DNA of 64,000 nucleotides from positions 10,931,884 to 10,995,883 of the forward strand of contig NC_033631.1 of NCBI RefSeq assembly GCF_001540865.1, given 5' to 3'. Both the position numbers and the translations under genes were made by a program. This stretch comes from Ananas comosus (lineage: Eukaryota > Streptophyta > Magnoliopsida > Poales > Bromeliaceae). Positions 56,569 through 64,000 of the stretch are shown here, in pieces (the first letter of the stretch is position 1; each line of letters starts with the position of its first letter). The notes under the pieces were generated by a model. That model had not been told where the DNA came from. It was given only the letters and a program-made list of their open reading frames with translations, and searched no databases.

Positions 56569-57560
56569 ACTCCCCACTACAGAAATGCAAAAACAAAAAA
56601 AAAATTAAAAAAAAAGAGATTTTTATGCGTAAACAGGGGGAAATAGGGGCGAATTGAGGCGAAAAAAGTGGAAACGATGCGATCTGTAGGTACGAACAGG
56701 GGGTTTTCAGGGAAGTGAAAAAATGGAAATTGTTCAATTTTTATGCATAAAAAAGGGGGAGTTTTAAGGTGTTAACTGAAGCGAAAGAGCGGAGAAGATT
56801 CGATTCTGATGCGGGGATAGTTGAGCGGAAAAATAAAATGGAAAAGGTTCGATTTTATGGATAAAAAACAAGGATTAGTTGAGATTGTTATGCATAAACA
56901 GGGGATTACTAAGCGAAAAAGGAGGAAAATCTTCGATTTTTATGCATAAACAGTGGCTAATAGAAGCTTTTATTTACGCGATAAACAGGGGTCAACAGAA
57001 ACGAAAAAATGGAAAAGATTATATATTTTAGGCATAAACAGGGGCTAATTTAAGCGAAAGAAATTAGGGAAAGGTTCGATTTTTATGTACAAAAAGGCTT
57101 TCGTTAAATTGAAGCAGAGGAGAGAAACTGAGTAAAGGGATCTGAGAAAGGTATTTAAAGTACTATTTTTTTTTTCCTTTTCGCAAAAAGACACCCAAAA
57201 AACTAAGAATAAAACAAAAAATTCTAATATTTTACCTTTGATTAGAGCCTTCGCTTCGTTGGGAACTTGGGAGCTCGTTGGGAACCAGAGCCTCGACTTT
57301 GGCCGATATTTTGCTGGGGAGGGGGCAGGTGAAAGATTCTTTGTTCTGAGGAGGAACCAACAACAACTAGAGAAACAAGACCATCAAAAACAATAGTAGT
57401 ACTATTATAATATTTATAATAATAATGTTATATTAAAGCTGTCCTTTTCTAATCTCTTTCACTCTCTCTTCCCAGATAAGTATTAGAGAACAAGAAAAAA
57501 GAAGGAAAAAAAAAAATAAAGAGAGAGAGAGATATAAAAGAGCTCTTCTTATTGCTTCTT
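56569..57560 (-). promoter_or_regulatory. Inferred 5' UTR and leader intron of the GH3 gene
   Basis: On the minus strand a leader exon from about 57560 reaches a donor AAAG|GTAAAA at 57236; an acceptor CTGTAG at 56577 precedes the eight bases before the ATG. The 0.66-kb intron between holds a degenerate tandem repeat. Leader introns are common in plant genes. The splice sites are seen; their use is inferred. Confidence 0.55.
56616..57105. repeat. Degenerate tandem repeat of about 45-70 bp in the GH3 leader intron
   Basis: About nine diverged units built round CGATTTTTATGCATAAACAG, followed by GGGCTAAT, AAGCGAAAAA and GGAAAAG. Unit cores near 56616, 56728, 56797, 56845, 56890, 56935, 56975, 57029 and 57080. 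Confidence 0.7.
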
Positions 57561-57590
57561 AGATTGGTTTTAGCTTCCTAGGATGGGTGG

Positions 57591-57603
57591 CCTCATTTAT
57601 AGC
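57591..57603 (-). promoter_or_regulatory. TATA box of the GH3 gene
   Basis: Minus-strand GCTATAAATGAGG, with a leader of suitable length below it. Places transcription start near 57560. Confidence 0.5.
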
Positions 57604-58351
57604 CGTGAAACCTCATGGGCCTTTCTCTCTCTCTCTCTCTTTGCGACAAGAGAGAGAATATTAAGAATAGCCTAATTTTATTAATGTGGACAGTGATTAG
57701 AATAAAACTTCAGTGGAATCTCACCAACGACATCTCATCATTGGAGAGCCTCGATTTACAGTTACTTATTAATTTTATCTTTATCTAATAACACATTAGA
57801 TATTCTTTTAATATTAAAATTAAAAAATTAATTTTATAGAGAAAAATTATAATTTTTAAATAGAAATAAAACTGAGACTCCTTAACGAAGCATTATTGAG
57901 GAACCCCCGCTAAGTTTTTTTTTTCAGTGATTATATACATGTTTGAGGGTTTTATTATTTTGTCAGCTTCAGTCATGTTATAATTCTGGCAGTATCTTAC
58001 CATTGTAATGTAAAAAGTAATTATTTATTATACGCATGGAAGTGGAAAGAGAAAAAATCTCATTTGTTTCTTAATAGGTTGTCGATGAGTGGAACACTAG
58101 CGAGCCGGGACCGTTCGTGTTCAGTTCGTTTAATAAATAAGTCGAGCACAAGCTAACTTGTTAAAATAACGAGCTGAAAAATTCAGCTCGTTTATTAACG
58201 AGCTAAAGTTGAACTTACTCGCGAACAATAAATTAAATTGTAAATTTTACTATTCAATAAAAAATAAAAAATAAAAAATAAAAAATTTTAATTTAATAAT
58301 TAAAATTTATAAAATAGAGATTTATTTATATTTGAATTGCTCTAAAATCTA

Positions 58352-58398
<47 letters not shown>
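57604..58398. other. GH3 upstream region
   Basis: CT/GA tracts near 57624-57654, AT-rich sequence, a diverged 'CGAGCTGAAAAATTCAGCTCG' element (58080-58320, relative of 50990-51492) and a TA microsatellite at 58360-58397. No gene seen. Confidence 0.5.
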
Positions 58399-58401
<3 letters not shown>

Positions 58402-58624
58402 TCCGGCTACTATACCTATTTATGATAGCCCCTTAGATTTATTCAATGATCATTTCTACCCGTTAGATCATACAATATCCAACAAACTACCCACTCAACC
58501 TAGGGGACCACTATAATTCTAAGTGGGAACTACCATCATCCTAAACCACACATCCATCAATCAACGGTTTAAAATTTATGAATACAAAAGGGTTCTATAC
58601 TAAAAGAGTATAGTTAGCCAGCTC
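58399..58624. mobile_element. Short-class hairpin-tipped MITE
   Basis: GAGTCCGGCTACTATACC on the left; CTAAAAGAGTATAGTTAGCC on the right. Interior CCACCCACTCAACC-type (CTACCCACTCAACCTAGGGG) and CATCAATCAACGG. Left hairpin decayed. Confidence 0.65.
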
Positions 58625-58691
58625 TCCATCCTCTCCCTCAACCACCACCCATCCCGCCCGACACTCCGCCTCACCTATATCTCCCCCCGTA

Positions 58692-58720
<29 letters not shown>

Positions 58721-58722
<2 letters not shown>

Positions 58723-58946
58723 ACTAAACTATAATACTATCAATAGCACCAAGCTATTGATGTTATTACTTTTAACCTTTGGATTGAGAAATGTGTGGTT
58801 AGGATGATATGGGCCCCCTAGGGATGAGTGAGTGATTGGTTGAATGGTATAACATAACAGATAAAAATAATTAAAGAGTTATATCTAACGGTGGAAAACT
58901 CGATAGCACCAAATCCTTTGTGCTATCGATAGTACCCCAGCCGAAC
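58721..58946. mobile_element. Short-class MITE with ATCAATAGCACCAAG tip
   Basis: CTAAACTATAATACTATCAA ... AGCACCAAGCTATTGATG on the left; GGTGCTATCGATAGTA-type inverted end on the right (TGTGCTATCGATAGTACC). Interior GGATTGAGAAATGTGTGGTT, opposite in orientation to 58399. Confidence 0.7.
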
Positions 58947-58978
<32 letters not shown>

Positions 58979-58979
<1 letters not shown>

Positions 58980-59228
58980 TCCGGCTAATATTCTTTTATG
59001 AGTATAGGCTCCTTTATACTCATAAATTTTCAGTCCTTAGATTTATTTCATTGATCATTTCCACCCGTTAGATCATACTATTCAACCAACTACCCACTCA
59101 ACCCTAGGGGACCACCATCATTCTAAGTGAGGACCATCATCATCCTAACCACATATCCCATCAATCAATGGTTAAAAATTTATGAGTACAAGAGGGTCTA
59201 TACTCATAAGAGTATAGTAGCCCCAGCC

Positions 59229-59229
<1 letters not shown>
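58979..59229. mobile_element. Short-class MITE with TTATGAGTATA tip
   Basis: GTCCGGCTAATATTCTTTTA, arm ATACTCATAAATTTTCAGTC; right end TATACTCATAAGAGTATAGT. Preceded by TA/GA and followed by TA/GA microsatellites. Nearly the same as 1298-1546 in reverse. Confidence 0.75.
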
Positions 59230-59303
<74 letters not shown>

Positions 59304-59304
<1 letters not shown>

Positions 59305-59849
59305 AGGACTGCTGTGCTCTCAGGAGCATAGAGGCCTCCGTGTTCTTGAGCCATTTTCGATGATGGAATTTTCGAATCGACGATCGGCTCCGTTAGACTT
59401 GATCTAGCGTATTTGAAGTTTCTAGAAAAAAAAATTGCGATTTTTCGATATCATTTACCTAGCAATCAAAAGGATTCAAAATCAATAATTTTTAATGGCT
59501 GAAAATAAAAATCCTATAAAACGTGGTGATATAGCACTAAAATTTTTGATCAGAAATATTGATCTTGTTGTAGATAGTATAAAAAATTTTGTATCAAAAT
59601 TTTATCTGATTTGAATACTTCTAAATCGTTAAACTTGAAAACGATAGATATCAACCATTAAAAATTATTGATTTTGAACCCTTTTGACACTAGGTAAATG
59701 ATATCGAAAAATAGCAAAAATTATTTTCTAGAAACTTCAAATACACTAGATCAAGTCTAACAGAGCCGATCGTCGATTCGAAAATTCTATCATCGAAAAT
59801 GGCTCAGGAGCACGGAGGCCTTCGTGCCCCCGAGAGCACAGCAGTCCTG

Positions 59850-59850
<1 letters not shown>
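59304..59850. mobile_element. Foldback MITE, long class, CTCTCAGGAGCA tip
   Basis: AGGACTGCTGTGCTCTCAGG, GAGGCCTCCGTGTTCTTGAG, CCATTTTCGATGATGGAATT on the left; AATTCTATCATCGAAAATGG, CTCAGGAGCACGGAGGCCTT, GAGAGCACAGCAGTCC on the right. Arms over 110 bp; the middle is also palindromic. Confidence 0.8.
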
Positions 59851-59914
<64 letters not shown>

Positions 59915-59918
<4 letters not shown>

Positions 59919-60449
59919 GTCTCCCGTGCTTTCGAAAGTACGGAGGCCTCCGTACTTGTAAGTTATTTTTGATGATAGTACATCCAATTCGACGATCGAC
60001 TCCGTTAAGCAGAATCTATGCTATTGGAACTATCTAAAAACCAAATTTTATAATTTTTTGACATTATTTACCAAGCGATCACAGGATCTAAAAAATGACT
60101 ATTTTAATGGCCGATGTGTCACTTTTTAAGTTCAACGGTCTACAAGTATTCAAATTACATGAAACTTTAATAGAAAATTCTACTTAACATTAATAGCAAG
60201 AACAATACTTCCGATTTGAAATTTGAGTCATTTATCAATATTTTTTATGAGATTTTTATTTTCAGCCGTTCATTTTGAGGCTACTCGTTCACTAGGCAAA
60301 CAAAGTTAAAAAATTATGAAATTTGGTTTCTGGATAGTTCCAATAGCATAGATCATATTTAACGGAACCGATGGTCGAATCGGACGTCCCATCATTAAAA
60401 ACAACTTATAAGCACGGAGGCCTCCGTACTTTCGAAAGCATAGGAACCT

Positions 60450-60450
<1 letters not shown>
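59915..60450. mobile_element. Foldback MITE, long class, CTTTCGAAAG tip
   Basis: GTGCTTTCGAAAGTACGGAG, GCCTCCGTACTTGTAAG on the left; ACTTATAAGCACGGAGG, CCTCCGTACTTTCGAAAGCA on the right. Each tip folds as a near-perfect palindrome (AAGTACGGAGGCCTCCGTACTT, given in two halves by its symmetry). Confidence 0.8.
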
Positions 60451-60502
<52 letters not shown>

Positions 60503-60503
60503 A

Positions 60504-60752
60504 TACTAGGCTTGAATACTATTAATAGCACCAAGCTATTGGTGCTATTAGTTTTTTAGCCTTTGGATTAAAAAATGTGCTTTTTAGCCTTTAGATTAAA
60601 AAATGTGCTGTTAGGATGATGTGAGCCCCTAGGGTTAAGTGGGTAGTTGGTTGAATAGTATAATCTAACGAGTAAAAATAATAAAAGGGTTAATCTAACG
60701 GTAGAAAACTTGATAGCACCAAGTGTTTGGTGCTATCGATAGCATAGCAACC

Positions 60753-60754
<2 letters not shown>
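60504..60754. mobile_element. Short-class MITE with TTAATAGCACCAAG tip and internal 30-bp duplication
   Basis: GGCTTGAATACTATTAATAG, AAGCTATTGGTGCTATTAG on the left; GATAGCACCAAGTGTTTGGT, GCTATCGATAGCATAGC on the right. 'TTTTTAGCCTTTGGATTAAA' occurs twice in tandem near 60558-60602. Confidence 0.7.
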
Positions 60755-60838
<84 letters not shown>

Positions 60839-60842
60839 TAAA

Positions 60843-60944
60843 GAGTCCGGCTAACTATACTATCGATAGTACAGCCCTTGGTACTATTTGAGTTGTGCTA
60901 CCCATTAGATCTACCCTTTGATTATTTCCACCCGTTTAGATTAA

Positions 60945-60975
<31 letters not shown>

Positions 60976-61233
60976 TAGAGTACCCTACTATAACTACCGA
61001 TAGTACAAGTGCCCTTGGTACTATATGAGTTTTCTACATTAGTATCTACCCTTGATCATTTCCACCCGTTAGATTATACTATTAACCCCAACCACACACT
61101 CAACCCTAGGGACCACTATCAATTTAACTCCGGGGAATACTATCATCCTAACGCGACATCCTTGCATCCAACGGCCGAAAACTCAATAGTAAAGGCCTTG
61201 TACTATTGATCAATAAAGTAGCATAATTCTATA
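60843..61233. mobile_element. One truncated and one complete short-class MITE with ATCGATAGTAC tips
   Basis: 60843-60947: GTCCGGCTAACTATACTATC with its hairpin, cut off at a TA tract. 60975-61233: CTACTATAACTACCGATAGT ... CTTGTACTATTGATCAATAA, with class S interior (ACACACTCAACCCTAGGG). Truncated at the N gap side. Confidence 0.6.
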
Positions 61234-61241
61234 TATATATA

Positions 61242-61824
61242 NNNNNNNNNNNNNNNNNNNNNNNNNNNNNNNNNNNNNNNNNNNNNNNNNNNNNNNNNNN
61301 NNNNNNNNNNNNNNNNNNNNNNNNNNNNNNNNNNNNNNNNNNNNNNNNNNNNNNNNNNNNNNNNNNNNNNNNNNNNNNNNNNNNNNNNNNNNNNNNNNNN
61401 NNNNNNNNNNNNNNNNNNNNNNNNNNNNNNNNNNNNNNNNNNNNNNNNNNNNNNNNNNNNNNNNNNNNNNNNNNNNNNNNNNNNNNNNNNNNNNNNNNNN
61501 NNNNNNNNNNNNNNNNNNNNNNNNNNNNNNNNNNNNNNNNNNNNNNNNNNNNNNNNNNNNNNNNNNNNNNNNNNNNNNNNNNNNNNNNNNNNNNNNNNNN
61601 NNNNNNNNNNNNNNNNNNNNNNNNNNNNNNNNNNNNNNNNNNNNNNNNNNNNNNNNNNNNNNNNNNNNNNNNNNNNNNNNNNNNNNNNNNNNNNNNNNNN
61701 NNNNNNNNNNNNNNNNNNNNNNNNNNNNNNNNNNNNNNNNNNNNNNNNNNNNNNNNNNNNNNNNNNNNNNNNNNNNNNNNNNNNNNNNNNNNNNNNNNNN
61801 NNNNNNNNNNNNNNNNNNNNNNNN
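61242..61824. other. Assembly gap (N)
   Basis: 583 unknown bases between hairpin-tipped elements. Confidence 0.99.
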
Positions 61825-61851
61825 CGAGAGAGATGAAAGTAGAGCAGAGAG

Positions 61852-62085
61852 AGTCGCGCTTACTATGCTTTAATTAGCACGAAGCACTTGTGCTCAACCA
61901 AGTTTTTCGCGCGTTAGATCTACCCTTTTGATCAGTTCTACCATGTAGATCATAACTATTCAACCAAACCCGACCACTCAACCCTAGGAGCACATATATC
62001 CAACCGCAAATCTTCTTAATCGCAATGGCCCAAAACCTTTGGAATACAACAATGACTTGTGCATTAATAGCTTAGTAGCCTAGTT
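61852..62085. mobile_element. Short-class MITE in error-rich sequence
   Basis: Matches 4047-4280 along its length (TACTATGCTTTAATTAGCAC, CTCAACCCTAGGAGCACAT) but with many single-base insertions and deletions. Confidence 0.6.
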
Positions 62086-62107
62086 ATATCTAGAAATAAT
62101 AATATAC

Positions 62108-62145
<38 letters not shown>

Positions 62146-62147
62146 AT

Positions 62148-62705
62148 AGATGAGGCACTATCATCGGCAAGTAGAGCCTTCTGTGCTCCCAGTCCGTTTT
62201 TCGATGTTCGGACTTTCGAATGTCATCGTGCTTCGTTAACTTGATCTAGTAGATTTGATACTAGAAATAAATTTTAAGATTTTTCGAATATCATTTGCTA
62301 GTGAACGAAGGGGCTCATGATCAACGGCTGAAAATAATAATCTTACCAAACGTAAATATCACATTAAAATTTTTAAATGCAAAGATATTGATCTTGTTTT
62401 ATATAGTATAGAGAATTTTCTATCAAATTTCACAGTCGATGTGTTATTTCTACACCGTTAAACTTCACAAACAAGTCTCACTGTACGCGCCATTGAAATT
62501 TGCTGAATTTTGACCGACCTTCGATCACTAAGCAAAATGAAAAATTAAATAAAAAAATAATAAATTTATTTCTAGGTACTCCAAATACTGCTAGAATCAA
62601 GGTTTAACGGAGCCGTATCGACTGATTCGAAACGCCAAAATCGAAACAAGTTGAGAGAGCAGGAAGCTCACCAGTGCTTCCGAATAGTTATAGTACTTCC
62701 TCGTA
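62148..62705. mobile_element. Long-class foldback MITE in error-rich sequence
   Basis: CGTTTTTCGATGTTCGGACT, CTTCGTTAACTTGATCTAG on the left; GGTTTAACGGAGCCGTATCG, CGCCAAAATCGAAACAAGTT on the right. Related to the truncated copy at 3241. Confidence 0.6.
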
Positions 62706-62781
62706 TATATAATATATATATAATATAAGAGGAGGAGAGAGAGAGAGAACGAGAAGGGGAGAGAGAGGAGAGAGAGAGGAG

Positions 62782-63320
62782 TCCGACAGTGAGACTACTA
62801 TATTGATTAAACCACCAAGTCGTTGGTGCTATCAATTTTCCACCGTAAGTTTAACTCTTTGACTATTTTTACAGCTGTTAGCATTATACTATTAAATAAT
62901 AACTGCACTGCTAGCCGCTATGGGCCACATCATCCATAACGTGGTATTTTTTATCCAAAACCGGACAACCTAATAATATCAATAGTTTGGTGCTATTGAT
63001 AGTATTAGTTATATATATAATATATAATATATATATATATATTATATATATTATAATATATATATGATACTATTATGATAGTATATATATAATGAGCTAA
63101 ATACTTTTAGAAGCACCACCTGCCTGGTGCTTGTAAGTTTTTAAGCCTTATATCTACTCCTTGATTATTAATAGCTTTGGATGCAATATATTCTACCTAC
63201 ATCACTCTACCACCACCTACCCCCGATCATCCATACCGACAATTTTTCATCCAAGCGGCTAAAAACTCAAAACACGCTACCTCTTTAGTACTTTTGGGAA
63301 TGTATCCTAACTCAACTCAT
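62782..63320. mobile_element. Short-class (62782-63012) and T-class (63092-63320) MITEs in error-rich sequence
   Basis: First: CCACCAAGTCGTTGGTGCTA ... TTTGGTGCTATTGATAGTAT. Second: AATACTTTTAGAAGCACCAC ... TAGTACTTTTGGGAATGTAT, interior TCTACCACCACCTACCCCCG. TA tracts between them. Confidence 0.55.
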
Positions 63321-63335
63321 GTAGTATAAATATTA

Positions 63336-63370
<35 letters not shown>

Positions 63371-63373
<3 letters not shown>

Positions 63374-63976
63374 CTAGGCTGGTATACTATCGGTAGCACG
63401 GAGGCCTTCGTGCTATCAAGTTGTTTTCAATGATGCGGCTACTATACTCTTATGAGTATAAAATCCTTCATACTCATAAGTTGTTTTCGATGATGGAGCT
63501 TCCGAATCGACGATCCACTTCGTTAAATATGATTTAGAGTATTTGAAGCTTTTAGAAAATAAATTTCGTAATTTTTTAAAATCATAATAAAGTCCATCAA
63601 GTGGGTATGAAATGAACAGTCGAAATCAAACGACGTCCTAAAAATGGATGATCGGATCCTTCAATTTAAGATCGGAGTTATTGATCTTTATCTAGGTAAT
63701 GAATAAAATTTTCTATCAAAAATTCAACTGATTTCGATTCTTTTACACCGTTAAACTACTAAGTATCCCACACCGGTCATTAAAAATTGTCAATTTTGTG
63801 ACCGTTTGATCTTAAGGTAAATGATGTCAAAAAATTATAAATTTTGATTTTTGGAAGTTTTAAATACTCTAGATAATGTTTAATGGTATGGATCGTCGAT
63901 TCGGAAGCTCTATCATCGAAAATGACTTATGAGTACGAGGGCGATCGTACTCATAAGAGTATAGTAGCCGGACTAT
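63371..63976. mobile_element. Chimeric pair: truncated ATCGGTAGCAC-tip arm fused to a complete long-class element
   Basis: 63371-63434 is only the left tip of an element (GGTATACTATCGGTAGCACG, TCAAGTTGTTTTCAATGATG). It runs straight into 63435-63976, a full long-class element (CGGCTACTATACTCTTATGA ... AGAGTATAGTAGCCGGAC) close to 4291-4826. The junction falls just after a sequence common to both elements' arms. Confidence 0.7.
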
Positions 63977-64000
63977 ATATATATATATATATATATATGT

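Noticed and set aside
59127..59363. Frames rich in Ile-Tyr and Arg-Glu or Leu-Ser repeats
   Set aside because: Translations of TA and GA microsatellites.

Overview
This window looks like nuclear DNA of a flowering plant, most likely a monocot. It has spliced genes with GT-AG introns, a GC-rich first exon in three genes, plant-specific families (GH3 amido synthetase, trichome-birefringence-like proteins, a GABA/amino-acid transporter) and a dense load of MITEs, SINEs, truncated LINEs and a solo LTR. The species cannot be fixed from sequence alone. The assembly has two large N gaps (3339-3943, 61242-61824) and six single-N joins; several joins are flanked by duplicated or inverted copies that are probably assembly artefacts.

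Layout. 1-1023: first exon of a minus-strand gene for a predicted plastid membrane protein (DUF3593-like); the rest lies off the left edge. 1.3-6.0 kb: a nest of small hairpin-tipped inverted-repeat elements set in TA and CT/GA microsatellites. 7.1-11.3 kb: a complete seven-exon GABA transporter 2-like gene on the minus strand. 13.5-48.4 kb: a tandem segmental array with five intact-looking minus-strand TBL genes (PC-esterase/PMR5N family), each with three exons in identical phase. The array is interrupted by a hAT-like element carrying a carboxylesterase fragment (14.3-15.3 kb), LINE insertions with clear target-site duplications, a SINE cluster around 43 kb, and a PIF/Harbinger-like element split by a 2.4-kb solo LTR (31.3-35.1 kb). 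49.7-50.1 kb: a small single-exon plus-strand gene of unknown function. 52.3-57.6 kb: a complete GH3 gene of the JAR1 type on the minus strand, with an inferred 5'-UTR intron holding a degenerate tandem repeat. 58.4-64.0 kb: a second, larger field of the hairpin-tipped elements, partly in error-rich sequence.

The host genes do not form a pathway. The TBL array would act in Golgi cell-wall polysaccharide O-acetylation, GH3/JAR1 in jasmonate conjugation, and the transporter in GABA/amino-acid uptake. The most unusual material is the hairpin-tipped element superfamily: unrelated interiors share outer ends, and several alternative terminal hairpins vary in sequence while keeping base pairing, with the same hairpin at both ends of an element.
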